From positions 1 through 64,000 of the forward strand of contig NZ_JAURXB010000079.1 in NCBI RefSeq assembly GCF_030654605.1: a DNA stretch of 64,000 bases, given 5' to 3'. Below, piece after piece: positions 37,230-49,664 of this stretch. Position 1 is the stretch's first letter; each line of letters opens with the position of its first letter. The position numbers and the translations under genes were made by a program. The notes under the pieces are model-generated. The model worked only from the letters and a program-made list of their open reading frames with translations, was not told the origin of the DNA and did not search any database. This DNA comes from Bradyrhizobium sp. (lineage in GTDB: Bacteria; Pseudomonadota; Alphaproteobacteria; Rhizobiales; Xanthobacteraceae).

Positions 37230-37318
37230 CTGAAATCCAGGGGGTCTCGTTGACGCGGCATTAAGGCCGGGGAACTAGGGTTACCGCGTTCCAACTGACG
37301 CGCAATCCGAGTTTCAGA

Positions 37319-38551
37319 ATGTCCCAGCAAGGCCCGCTCATCGTCGTATCGACCGCCGGGCGCCCCTCATTCGCCAACGCGCTCGACGATGCCAAGATGT
37401 TTCCGATGATCGATGCCGGCTGGGCCGATGCATCGCGCGCCGTCGCGCAGCTGCACCCGGCCGCCGTGCTGGTCGCGATGACCGGATCGGCCAAACCCGG
37501 TCTCGACGCCCTAGCCAAACAGATCGCCGCGCAGCGGCCCTATCTGCCACTGATCGCCGTCGACCCCACGACATCGCTGCCCGACAACGCCATCCCGTTC
37601 TCGCAAACCAGCGGCGGTTTCGATCGCCTGACCGCACGGTTGCGTGCTGCCTTGCGGGTTCGCGCACTTGATATCACCGTGATGCGCCGCATGGATGGTG
37701 AGCCGTTGGCGCGCGCCGCGGCGGCCGACTTCGATCCGACCCGTGACGCCACCGTGCTGCTGATCGGCCGCGGCGCCGCATACCCTGCGCTTTCGGTATC
37801 GCTCGGCGAGCGGACCGGGGTGGTCGGCGCGCTCTCGATCGAAGCCGCCGCCAAGCATCTCAACACCCGTGACATCGACGGCATCGTGCTCGGCGAGGGT
37901 TTCAGTCCGCGCGTGGTGGATGCCTTCCTCACGGTGCTGACCGAGGATTCGCGCTTTCGCAACCTGCCTGTGGTGATGACATCGGCTGCGCTGGCGCCGG
38001 AATATGATCTGCCGAATCTCGAAATCATCTCCGGCGAGCCCGCGCTCATTGCCGCCAACGCGCTGCCGCTGATCCGCCAGCATGCCTTCGAGGCCCATCT
38101 GACCCGAACCCTCCGATCGCTCGACGCCGAGGGCCTGCTCGATGCCAGGACCGGTCTGCTGACACCGTCGGCCTTCAGCCGCGACTTCGCCACGGCGGTC
38201 TATCAAACGCTGTCGCGCGGCGGCGGTTTGACGGTGGCGCGCTTCGCCTTCGATCCCGCCCACCCCCGCGCCCAGTTGGACGGCGCGCGGATCATCAGCC
38301 GGCTGATGCGGCAAATGGATTTCGGCGCCGCCCAGGACGACGGCTCGGTCATCATGGCGTTCGCCGATACCGATCTGCGCAACGGCCACCTGATCGCCCG
38401 GCGGCTCTCCAGCGTGATGCGCCACACCAGCCACGGCAAGCGCGACGCCGGCTCCGGGCCATCCGTGACGGTGGCGACCATGATGCCGAACGATTCGGCG
38501 AAGTCGTTGCTGGCCCGGCTCGCTGAAGAAGCCCAACGCGCGGCGTCGTAA
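37319..38551 (+). CDS. GGDEF-like signalling protein, degenerate
   Basis: 410 residues, no signal peptide. Residues 1-130 and 135-260 look like two receiver-like alpha/beta domains (PLIVVSTAGRPSFANALDDA; AAVLVAMTGSAKPGLDALAK). The C-terminal ~150 residues resemble a diguanylate-cyclase fold (LLDARTGLLTPSAFSRDF, a typical GGDEF opening), but the GGDEF signature itself is absent. It is probably a non-catalytic regulator. It lies 89 bases after the AMP-binding gene on the same strand. Confidence 0.55.
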   Translation: MSQQGPLIVVSTAGRPSFANALDDAKMFPMIDAGWADASRAVAQLHPAAVLVAMTGSAKPGLDALAKQIAAQRPYLPLIAVDPTTSLPDNAIPFSQTSGGFDRLTARLRAALRVRALDITVMRRMDGEPLARAAAADFDPTRDATVLLIGRGAAYPALSVSLGERTGVVGALSIEAAAKHLNTRDIDGIVLGEGFSPRVVDAFLTVLTEDSRFRNLPVVMTSAALAPEYDLPNLEIISGEPALIAANALPLIRQHAFEAHLTRTLRSLDAEGLLDARTGLLTPSAFSRDFATAVYQTLSRGGGLTVARFAFDPAHPRAQLDGARIISRLMRQMDFGAAQDDGSVIMAFADTDLRNGHLIARRLSSVMRHTSHGKRDAGSGPSVTVATMMPNDSAKSLLARLAEEAQRAAS

Positions 38552-38582
38552 ATCGTCCCAACTGATGCCCACGCTCTCTCCG

Positions 38583-38704
38583 CGTCATTGCGAGGAGCGC
38601 TCTTGTCCGCCGAAGCCCGCCTTCGGGCGAAGGCGGATGCGACGAAGCAATCCATTCTTTCTTTGCTCGGCAAGATGGATTGCTTCGCTGCGCTCGCAAT
38701 GACG
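38583..38704. repeat. Dispersed palindromic element, CGTCATTGCGAG type, copy 3
   Basis: Ends CGTCATTGCGAG and CTCGCAATGACG, internal GAAGCAATCCAT / ATGGATTGCTTC, and a central CCCGCCTTC / GAAGGCGGA palindrome, also present in copy 1 in the opposite orientation. Adjacent to a second, unrelated palindromic element at 38719. Confidence 0.85.
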
Positions 38705-38718
38705 TTGAGGGAGCTTTC

Positions 38719-38811
38719 GCAGGGTGGGCAAAGGCGCGCTCTTCGCGCCGTGCCCACCACTTCAATGCAGGAAGACGGTGGGCACGGCGCAAGCGCCTTT
38801 GCCCACCCTGC
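38719..38811. repeat. Inverted-repeat element, GCAGGGTGGGCAAAGGCGC type
   Basis: The 19-base end GCAGGGTGGGCAAAGGCGC is repeated as its exact reverse complement at 38793-38811. Inner GGCGCGCTCTTCGCGCCGTG and GGTGGGCACGGCGC segments also pair. It lies 8 bases from the 3' end of mfd, so it may also act as its terminator. Confidence 0.8.
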
Positions 38812-38818
38812 AAAGCGA

Positions 38819-42333
<3,515 letters not shown>

Positions 42334-42337
<4 letters not shown>

Positions 42338-42621
42338 GCCACGGGACCCGCCCGAAATGACTGGATGCGGTCGAACAGGCCGTTGGCATAGTCCGGCGCC
42401 GGCGGCATTTTGCCGGTCAGTGCAGCGTAGAGATCGGGGTCGGGCACGTCCATCAGATGCTCAAATTGAACCAGTTCGTCGTCTGACAGGTTTTCGATCT
42501 CGGCATCGGCAAAGCGGCCGAGGATGAGGTCCATCTCGCGGGTGCCGCGATGCCAGCAGCGAAACAAAAGCCGCTTGCGACGGTCATCCAGGCCGTCGCT
42601 CGATCGTGCCGATCCCGTCAT
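42334..42621 (-). CDS. sdhE: Succinate dehydrogenase assembly factor SdhE
   Basis: 95 residues from the ATG at 42621 (MTGSARSSDGLDDRRKRLLF); a longer frame from 42816 was rejected as lacking family similarity. The RxxxRGxxE motif that promotes SDHA flavinylation is present as CWHRGTREMD, followed by LILGRFADAEIENLSDDELV. Coupled to mfd by a 4-base overlap. Confidence 0.9.
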
Positions 42622-42823
42622 TGATGATTCCCATCCGAACGCCAAAAGCCCGGACGTGCCGGGCGGGGTTGATATAGCCATCGAAGTGACGAATGTCAGC
42701 CCCGATGTTCGGGGAATGGACCATTCTGTTGCAACGGTGCCGTGCATAAACGCACCTTCGCGATCTCGCAGCGCGGTTCGCCCGAGGTTTGCTGGAATTT
42801 TCCTTCGCCCCTCCAATCAGAGG

Positions 42824-42934
42824 GCGCAGGGAAAGCCGGGTGCGCGCTGCACCCGCGGTCTCGTGTGCAATGGGGTAGAGGTAGGCGGCACACGAGCATA
42901 CAGGTGAAGCGGAGGCATCCGGCTTTCCCTGCGC
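42824..42934. repeat. Inverted-repeat element, GCGCAGGGAAAGCCGG type
   Basis: GCGCAGGGAAAGCCGG at 42824-42839 is repeated as the exact reverse complement CCGGCTTTCCCTGCGC at 42919-42934. A partial inner pair is GGTCTCGTGTGC / GGCACACGAGC. I recall this sequence as dispersed in Bradyrhizobium genomes. Confidence 0.75.
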
Positions 42935-43439
42935 GATGGTTTAAGGCTTATACGTGCTCTCCTCGGTGAGCCCTGCACTTTTGCCACCGTTGCCCGCGCC
43001 CGTGAGCGCGAACTTGACACCAGCCTTTGGGGTGTCGGAACCACACGATTTCGCCGTCCGCAGCAAACCCGCCCGTCTCGCGTGCCGCTGCGTCCACCGC
43101 ATCCCCGCCCCGACGTCCGTGACGTTCGCGAAACGCCCCTCTGAATGGGACGGGATGGCAGATTGTATAATCCAATTCCTGCTTCTGGAAAACAGAAATA
43201 TTTTTTCTCGAAGGGCTTGACACGATTTCTGTTAATCGGAAGTGATTTGCCCGTCGGGTCGATTTGTTGAAGCCGCTGGACAAATGGAAGCCCTGGAGGT
43301 GCCCCCGCTCATCTTGTCTCGCTGGCCTTCAGCTCTTCGGCCAGGGGACGCAGGGCTTGCGTCGCGTCGTCGAGATGCTTCTGTCATTCCGCGCCGGGCA
43401 TGAAGGCGACAACGGGCGCGCTTCGGCATTTGGTTGCGA
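42935..43439. other. Non-coding region, probable relic of a dispersed element
   Basis: About 500 bases between the inverted-repeat element and the next gene. It has no protein-like frame. The stretch around 43000-43262, including an AT-rich block near 43170-43250, looks like the continuation of the same composite repeat as seen in other Bradyrhizobium genomes; this is from memory and unverified. The upstream promoter of sdhE-mfd must lie to the left of this region. Confidence 0.35.
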
Positions 43440-44150
43440 TCAGGGTGTCGCGATCAATCCCTTGTCTGCGGCAACGATCCAGCGATTGCCCCAACGCACG
43501 ATCGAATCGATGCGTCCAACTCCGGGCACAGTGTCCCCAACCATTGCCGTCCGGCTGCCATCCGGTCCTTCGAGGAAGGCCGTGCCGCCTCGAACATCAC
43601 GAACGATCCAGCCCTCAATTGTGGTCGGTCGTGTCTCGGGGGTTGGCACGAGCAGCTCGCGAGGCGCAATCGAGCCAGTGGACAGACTGGTATCTGGTGG
43701 CAAAGCCTCGGTTGTCGCTCTTGAATTTCCCCCATCCGGGCGCGGTATCGTACCCGTCGATAAACTCGGAGGTTTGGGAGAATTGTTGGTCCCGGTACCG
43801 AGCGCCGTTTGTTTTCGACCGCTTTCGGCCTTATTGGCCGACTTCATTTCGGTTCGGCGGATAGAATTGTCTTTTTGGACTGATGGGTTCGATGCAACGA
43901 CCATTGGAGATTCGTGCCAGCTTGAGCTGCCAACCCATCCCAATCCGAACCCGATTGCGAGTGCGCCCGCAGCAAGCCAGGCAACGCGGGTCCGATCGAC
44001 AGCCGGGTTCAGCAACTGCAAGGCTTCTTCCCGGATGGGGCTAAGATAATCCGAGGGATCCATGCTCGCGGGTGGCGACGGCAGATGGTTGTCGGTCGTG
44101 TCTCCAACCGCCCCAATGCCCTCAAAACGATTTGGCTGCTGGCCCTGCAT
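43440..44150 (-). CDS. Hypothetical single-pass membrane protein
   Basis: 236 residues from the ATG at 44150 (MQGQQPNRFEGIGAVGDTTD), with AAGGAAGG six bases upstream. The N-terminus is cytoplasmic, a membrane helix follows (VAWLAAGALAIGFGLGWVG, about residues 57-75), then a Ser/Thr/Pro-rich linker of ~80 residues. The C-terminal domain (residues ~178-236) includes GWIVRDVRGGTAFLEGPDGS and ends WIVAADKGLIATP, recalling the small beta domains of secretion-system GspC/PilP-like proteins. That resemblance is weak; no function is assigned. Confidence 0.65.
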   Translation of the reverse strand: MQGQQPNRFEGIGAVGDTTDNHLPSPPASMDPSDYLSPIREEALQLLNPAVDRTRVAWLAAGALAIGFGLGWVGSSSWHESPMVVASNPSVQKDNSIRRTEMKSANKAESGRKQTALGTGTNNSPKPPSLSTGTIPRPDGGNSRATTEALPPDTSLSTGSIAPRELLVPTPETRPTTIEGWIVRDVRGGTAFLEGPDGSRTAMVGDTVPGVGRIDSIVRWGNRWIVAADKGLIATP

Positions 44151-44310
44151 GACCGACCTTCCTTGGCCAATGATCATGCGTAGAACTGAACGAATTCTTA
44201 AGAATGCCGTAACCGTGATGACAAGCGTTGGGAAAATTGAGTCGGCTCGTTGAGAGCTTTTGCTCCGTTCGGTGTTCTCCACCAGCTCGATCGATGTGCG
44301 AGCTCGAGCC

Positions 44311-47300
44311 TCAATGAAAATCCCGCGACGGCGGCAGGATCCGCACGTTGCGCGGATGACGGATTTTCTGGGCGGGATTGTCGAGGTGCTCGCGACGGTC
44401 GTCGTTGAGCGGCTCGATCAGCGCGGGGCCTGCCGGCACCGCAGGCTTGCGGCCGAGCGCGTCGTTGGCGAGGCCGACCAGGTCATGCGAGCGGTCGGTC
44501 AGGCGTTGCGCGACCAGATGCGTCACCTGTTCGGGGCTGCTCTGGATATAGCCTTCGACCAGAAGCAGCCGGGCACCCATCACCTCCTTGCGGAACGCTT
44601 CCATCACCTTTGGCCACACCACGATATTGGCGATGCCGGTTTCGTCTTCCAGCGTCATGAACACCACGCCCTTGGCGCTGCCCGGCCGCTGCCGCACCAG
44701 CACCACGCCGGCGCAGCGGACACGCTTTCGGTCGTTGGCATGGCAGACCTCCCTGCAGGCGACGACGCGTTCTTTCGAAAGCATCGGCCGCAAAAACTCC
44801 ATCGGATGGCCCTTCAGCGACAGCCGGATGGTCTGGTAGTCGGCGACCACCTGTTCCGGCAGCGGCATCTCGGGCAGCGGCTGTGCGTTCTCGTCGGGCT
44901 GCTCGCGCGCGGTGGCGATTTCGAACAGCGGCAGCGCCACGTCGTCGGGCAGCCGCCGCACCGCCCACAGCGCGGCGCGGCGATCCAGCCCGATGGAGCG
45001 GAACGCATCGGCATCCGCCAGCTGAATCAGCGCGCGTTTGGGCAGGCCGGTATCGCGGGCGAAATCCTCCAGCGAGGTGAAGGGACGGCGCGCGCGGGCG
45101 GCGACGATGCGCTCCGCCCAGTCGTCCCTTACCTCTCCCGCTTGCGGGGATCGAGACGAGCGAAGCTCGCTCTTGGGTCGCATCGCATCGCTAGATGCGA
45201 TCCGGGTGGGGGAAGCTCTATCCACTCGAACAGTGTGACTCGCGGAGACACCCCCACCCCAACCCTCCCCCGCAAGCGGGAGAGGGGGCGCAATCCCTTC
45301 GCGGCGGCCATGCCGGCTGATTTCCGCCCCCCGGGATGACGCCTGAGTTCGCTTCAGCCTCTCCTCGTCCGCATCAACCCATTTGAAGCCATCGATCTGG
45401 CGAAACCCTAGCCGCACCGCGCAATACTTGCCGCTCCCCTGCTCCAGCGTATTCTGCGCATGGCTGAACGACACGTCGATCTCGCGCACCTCGACGCCGT
45501 TGGCGCGGGCATCGCCGACGATCTGGGCGGGAGCGTAAAAGCCCATCGGCTGCGAGTTCAACAGGCCGCAGCAGAACGCGTCGGGATGAAAATGCTTCAG
45601 CCAGGACGAGATATAAACGAGTTGCGCAAAACTCGCGGCGTGGCTTTCCGGGAAACCGTAAGAGCCGAAACCCTTGATCTGATTAAAACAGTTTTTTGCG
45701 AATTCCGGATCGTAGCCGCGCCGGATCATGTTGCCGGTCATCTTCTCCTCGAAATTGCCGATGGTGCCGACATTGCGAAACGTCGCCATCGCACGGCGCA
45801 ATCCGTTCGCCTCTTCCGACGAAAATCCCGCCGCCTCGATCGCGATCCGCATCGCCTGCTCCTGGAACAAGGGTACGCCGAGGGTCTTGTGCAGGACCTT
45901 GTAGAGTTCGTCAGGAGATCCGTACGCGGGCGACGGCGACGGATAATTCTCTTTCTCGATGCCGTTCCGCCGTCTGAGATAGGGATGCACCATGTCACCC
46001 TGGATCGGGCCGGGCCGCACAATGGCAACCTCGATGACGAGGTCATAGAATTTGCGCGGTTTCAGTCGCGGCAGCATGTTCATCTGGGCGCGGCTTTCGA
46101 CCTGGAAGACGCCGAGCGACTCGCCGCGGCACAGCATGTCGTAGACCTCGGGGACATCCTGCGGGACTGACGCGAGTTGCCAGCGCTCGCCCTTGTGGTC
46201 GGCGATCAGGTCGAAGCATTTGCGGATGCAGGTCAGCATGCCCAGCGCCAGCACATCGACCTTCATCATTTTCAGGGCGTCGACGTCGTCCTTGTCCCAT
46301 TCGATGAAAGTGCGGTCGTCCATCGCGGCATTGCCGATCGGCACATAGGAATCGAGCCGGTCCTGCGTGAGCACATAGCCGCCGACATGCTGCGACAGAT
46401 GCCGCGGAAATTCGATCAGCTCGCCGGCAAGCTCGACCGCGAGGCCAACCATTGGATTTTGCGGATCGAGCCCCGCCTGCCGCACCTGCATGTCGTCGAG
46501 GCCCTTGCCCCAGCTGCCCCACACGGTATCGGCGAGTGCGGCGGTGACGTCTTCCGTCAGCCCCAGCGCCTTGCCGACGTCGCGGATCGCGCTGCGCGGA
46601 CGATAGTGAATGACGGTGGCAATGATCGCGGCGCGGTGGCGGCCATAGCGGCGATAGACATACTGCATCACCTCCTCACGCCGCGAATGTTCGAAGTCGA
46701 CGTCGATGTCGGGCGGCTCCAGCCGTTCCTTGGAAATGAACCGCTCGAACAGCAGATCGACCTTGGTCGGGTCGACCGAGGTGACGCCGAGCACGTAGCA
46801 GACCGCGGAGTTTGCCGCCGATCCCCGGCCCTGGCAGAGGATGTTTACGCTGCGCGCATAGCGGACGATGTCGTGCACGGTGAGAAAATAATGCGCGTAG
46901 TTCAGCTCGGCGATGAGGTCGAGCTCCTTGCGCAAGGTGGCGCGGAGCGTGTCGTCGATCTCGCCGGCGAAATATTGCCTGACGCCGGCCCATGTCAGGT
47001 CTTCCAGGTGCTGCTGCGCGGTCTTGCCCGGCGGCACCGGCTCGTCGGGATACTGGTATTTGAGCTGGTCGAGTGAAAAACCGATGCGGTTCGCAAACCG
47101 CATGGTTTCCGCGAGCGCCTCCGGCACGTCGCGGAACAGTCGCGCCATTTCGTGGGCCGGCTTGAGATAGCGCTCCGCATTGGCTTCAAGCCGCTTGCCG
47201 ATCGTGTCGATGGTGGCCTTCTCGCGAATGCAGGAGAGCACATCCTGCAGCGGGCGGCGGGCGGGATGGTGATACAGCACCTCGTTGGTCGCCAGCAGCG

Positions 47301-47877
47301 GCACGCGGGCGGTGGCCGCGATCCGCTGCAGCCGCGCCAGCCGGCGCTTGTCGTCACCGCGATACAGCAGGCTGGCCGCCAGCCACACGCCATCGGCGCC
47401 GCTGCGCCGCAGCTGGTCGAGAATTTTGAGGGTTGTTTCCGGCTCGAAGCGATGCGGCAACGTCAAAACCAATAGTTGGCCTTCGGCGAATTCGAGCAGA
47501 TCGTCGAAACCAAGGCGGCATTCGCCCTTTTCGGTCTTGTCGGCATCGTCGCCGCGCTTGCCGCGGGTCAGCAGCTGGCAGAGCCGGCCGTAGGCGGCGC
47601 GGTCGCGCGGATAGACCAGGATATCAGGGGTGCCGTCGATGAAGACGAGGCGCGAACCGATCAGCAATTCTGGTTTGCAGGTGACTTCAGGGTTTTCCAG
47701 CTCCTTGTAGGCCCGCACCACGCCGGCCAGGGTGTTGCGATCGGCAATGCCGATGGCGGCAAGACCGAGGTCGCTGGCCTCCCGCACATATTCCTGCGGA
47801 TGCGATCCGCCGCGCAGGAACGAGAAATTCGTGGTGATTCCGATCTCGGCGTAAGCCATGCCGTCAGGGCCCTTCAT
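44311..47877 (-). CDS. dnaE2: Error-prone DNA polymerase III alpha subunit DnaE2
   Basis: 1188 residues. N-terminal PHP domain (FSFLRGGSHPQEYVREA), catalytic aspartates in PPDIDVDFEHSRRE, family segments RGSAANSAVCYVLGVT and GFGSYGFPESHAASFAQLVY, and a C-terminal OB fold (VRCAGVVLVRQRPGSAKGVV). Residues ~864-916 are an insertion encoded by a palindromic repeat element. The start overlaps the imuB stop by 4 bases; an internal ATG at 47859 (MAYAEIGITTNFSF) is an alternative start. DnaE2 performs SOS mutagenesis with ImuA and ImuB. Confidence 0.95.
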   Translation of the reverse strand: MKGPDGMAYAEIGITTNFSFLRGGSHPQEYVREASDLGLAAIGIADRNTLAGVVRAYKELENPEVTCKPELLIGSRLVFIDGTPDILVYPRDRAAYGRLCQLLTRGKRGDDADKTEKGECRLGFDDLLEFAEGQLLVLTLPHRFEPETTLKILDQLRRSGADGVWLAASLLYRGDDKRRLARLQRIAATARVPLLATNEVLYHHPARRPLQDVLSCIREKATIDTIGKRLEANAERYLKPAHEMARLFRDVPEALAETMRFANRIGFSLDQLKYQYPDEPVPPGKTAQQHLEDLTWAGVRQYFAGEIDDTLRATLRKELDLIAELNYAHYFLTVHDIVRYARSVNILCQGRGSAANSAVCYVLGVTSVDPTKVDLLFERFISKERLEPPDIDVDFEHSRREEVMQYVYRRYGRHRAAIIATVIHYRPRSAIRDVGKALGLTEDVTAALADTVWGSWGKGLDDMQVRQAGLDPQNPMVGLAVELAGELIEFPRHLSQHVGGYVLTQDRLDSYVPIGNAAMDDRTFIEWDKDDVDALKMMKVDVLALGMLTCIRKCFDLIADHKGERWQLASVPQDVPEVYDMLCRGESLGVFQVESRAQMNMLPRLKPRKFYDLVIEVAIVRPGPIQGDMVHPYLRRRNGIEKENYPSPSPAYGSPDELYKVLHKTLGVPLFQEQAMRIAIEAAGFSSEEANGLRRAMATFRNVGTIGNFEEKMTGNMIRRGYDPEFAKNCFNQIKGFGSYGFPESHAASFAQLVYISSWLKHFHPDAFCCGLLNSQPMGFYAPAQIVGDARANGVEVREIDVSFSHAQNTLEQGSGKYCAVRLGFRQIDGFKWVDADEERLKRTQASSRGAEISRHGRREGIAPPLPLAGEGWGGGVSASHTVRVDRASPTRIASSDAMRPKSELRSSRSPQAGEVRDDWAERIVAARARRPFTSLEDFARDTGLPKRALIQLADADAFRSIGLDRRAALWAVRRLPDDVALPLFEIATAREQPDENAQPLPEMPLPEQVVADYQTIRLSLKGHPMEFLRPMLSKERVVACREVCHANDRKRVRCAGVVLVRQRPGSAKGVVFMTLEDETGIANIVVWPKVMEAFRKEVMGARLLLVEGYIQSSPEQVTHLVAQRLTDRSHDLVGLANDALGRKPAVPAGPALIEPLNDDRREHLDNPAQKIRHPRNVRILPPSRDFH
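45131..45288. repeat. 158-bp palindromic element inside dnaE2
   Basis: Ends are CCTCTCCCGCTTGCGGG and CCCGCAAGCGGGAGAGG. The element encodes about 53 residues in frame (PPLPLAGEGWGGG ... PQAGEV). A closely similar copy of the same length, orientation and frame lies in imuB at 49363-49520. It falls between the finger-region segment IDGFKWVDADEERLKR and the helical WAERIVAARARRPF segment. Confidence 0.9.
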
Positions 47878-49664
47878 GCGAACAGCCCGTGCACGAACCA
47901 GTTCGGTTGCACGATCTCACCCTCGCGCTGCGCGATCTCGCGGTCATACAAACCGTCGCGGTAGAGCCAGAACCGCAGGCCGGTCTCGTCCTCGACGCGG
48001 AAATAATCGCGCGTCAGCATTTCTTCCCGCGATCGCCACCATTCCATCGCGACGCGCTCCGGACCCTCGACGCGCACCACCGTGTGGGACGCCCGCCGCC
48101 ACTGGAACCAGGCCGGCGGTCCATCCGGCACTTCCGCGATCACCTTGATCGGTTCCGGCCGCGCGAACAGCCGCAACGGCCGCAATGGCGGTTCGCTCTC
48201 TTCCCGCTCCGGCCAGTCCGCCGCTTGAGCCGCCGCCAGACGATGCTGCGCCGGGGCCGTCATGACCGCGCGTTCCGGAATATGGGTGTCCTGCGGCAGG
48301 TGCACGACCACGCGCTTGCAGCCGATCCGCGCGGCGATGCGGTCGATCAGGGCGGCCAGCTCGTCATTGTCGTGCACATTGGCATCGAGATCGCGCTGCT
48401 GCTGCACCACGATCTCGACGCGGCTGGCGGACAGGCGAATGAGATCGAAGCCGAAACCGGGGTCGAGCGGATCGCTCAAGGCATCGAGCCGCTCGCGAAA
48501 CAGCCGGTCGATCACCTCGGGCCTGGTCACGGGTTGCCCGGTATCGACCGCAATCGCGCGCACCGCGCCGTCGGTGCGGAAGAACTGGGCCTGCAGCCGC
48601 CGCGCACCCTTGCCCTGGCGGTCCATCGCCGCCACCAGCATCGCCGCCAGCCGGGACAAGGTCGCCGAGATCACGACTTCGGTGGCGACCGGTTCGGCAA
48701 ACCGTTTTTCCACGATGAAATCCGGCAGCGGTTTCAAGGGGCTGATCGGCGCGTCGCCCTGCCCCAGCGCCTGCTCCAGCAGGCTGGTAAAACCATCGCC
48801 GAACCGCGCCGTGATTTCGTGGCGCGCGCGCGAGGCCACGTCACCGATGGTTTTCAAGCCCGCGCGGCGCAGGCCGCGGGTGATGGCCTCATCGGCGCCG
48901 AGCGCGAATACCGGCAGCGATTTGACCGCCTCGGCCTCCCCGCCATCGGGCACGATGTGGCCGGAGACATGACGCGTCATGGTGCGCGCGCAGACCGATG
49001 TGCCGGCAATCGCGGCGCTGACGGCAAAACCCTGCCGGCTCAGCGATCCGCATATCATCTGCATCAGCGCGGCCTCGCCGCCGAACAGATGGGCGCAGCC
49101 GGTGATGTCGAGAAACAGGCCGTGCGGGGGATCCAGCGCCACCAGCGGCGTAAAACGGTCGCACCAACAGGCGATATCATTCAGCGCTTTGGCGTCGGCC
49201 GCTTCGTCGGCATCGAACACTTTCAGTTGCGGACAGATGGCACGGGCGTTGGCGAGCGGCAGGCCGATCGACAGGCCGAGATGTGCTGCGGCGTCATCGA
49301 GCGCGAAAATCTGCAACGCATTGTTCTGTTTGGCGACGACGATGCTGGGTTCTTCTTTCTTCACCTCTCCCGCTTGCGGGGGTCGAGACGAGCTAAGCTC
49401 GCTCTGAGGTCGTATCGCATCGATAGATGCGATACGGGTGGGGGAAACTCTCTCCGCACGAACAGTCTGACTCGCGGCGGCACCCCCACCCCGGCCCTCC
49501 CCCGCAAGCGGGAGAGGGGGCCGACCGTCTGTGTTGCAAGAGGCTTCGCTCTTTTTATCCAGCTCTGCGTTGTTGACCGGTAATTGACGCTTGATGCGGT
49601 CGATGGGCAGGCGCGGCAGCCACAGGCTGAGGATACGCCGACGGTTTCGCGAAAAGGCACTCAT
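47874..49664 (-). CDS. imuB: ImuB, Y-family polymerase homologue of the SOS mutasome
   Basis: 596 residues from the ATG at 49664 (MSAFSRNRRRILSLWLPRLP). Residues ~49-101 are a palindromic-element insertion. After it, IVVAKQNNALQIFALDDAAA and RAICPQLKVFDADEAAD follow the Y-family palm layout. ImuB proteins are known to lack polymerase activity and to link the beta clamp, ImuA and DnaE2. The 5' end overlaps imuA by about 110 bases, as is usual for this pair, and the 3' end overlaps dnaE2 by 4 bases. Confidence 0.92.
   Translation of the reverse strand: MSAFSRNRRRILSLWLPRLPIDRIKRQLPVNNAELDKKSEASCNTDGRPPLPLAGEGRGGGAAASQTVRAERVSPTRIASIDAIRPQSELSSSRPPQAGEVKKEEPSIVVAKQNNALQIFALDDAAAHLGLSIGLPLANARAICPQLKVFDADEAADAKALNDIACWCDRFTPLVALDPPHGLFLDITGCAHLFGGEAALMQMICGSLSRQGFAVSAAIAGTSVCARTMTRHVSGHIVPDGGEAEAVKSLPVFALGADEAITRGLRRAGLKTIGDVASRARHEITARFGDGFTSLLEQALGQGDAPISPLKPLPDFIVEKRFAEPVATEVVISATLSRLAAMLVAAMDRQGKGARRLQAQFFRTDGAVRAIAVDTGQPVTRPEVIDRLFRERLDALSDPLDPGFGFDLIRLSASRVEIVVQQQRDLDANVHDNDELAALIDRIAARIGCKRVVVHLPQDTHIPERAVMTAPAQHRLAAAQAADWPEREESEPPLRPLRLFARPEPIKVIAEVPDGPPAWFQWRRASHTVVRVEGPERVAMEWWRSREEMLTRDYFRVEDETGLRFWLYRDGLYDREIAQREGEIVQPNWFVHGLFA
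49363..49520. repeat. 158-bp palindromic element inside imuB
   Basis: Same ends and length as the element in dnaE2, translated in the same frame (PPLPLAGEGRGGG ... PPQAGEV). It sits in the loop between the first beta strand (LSLWLPRLPIDRIKRQ) and the IVVAKQNNALQIF strand of ImuB. Confidence 0.9.

Noticed and set aside
43264..43439. Minus-strand fragment that reads QKHLDDATQALRPLAEELKA in one frame
   Set aside because: It is closed by a stop just upstream, so at most a remnant; too little to call a pseudogene.
47889..49583. 564-codon plus-strand frame over imuB
   Set aside because: Antisense shadow; imuB is supported by motifs and operon context.
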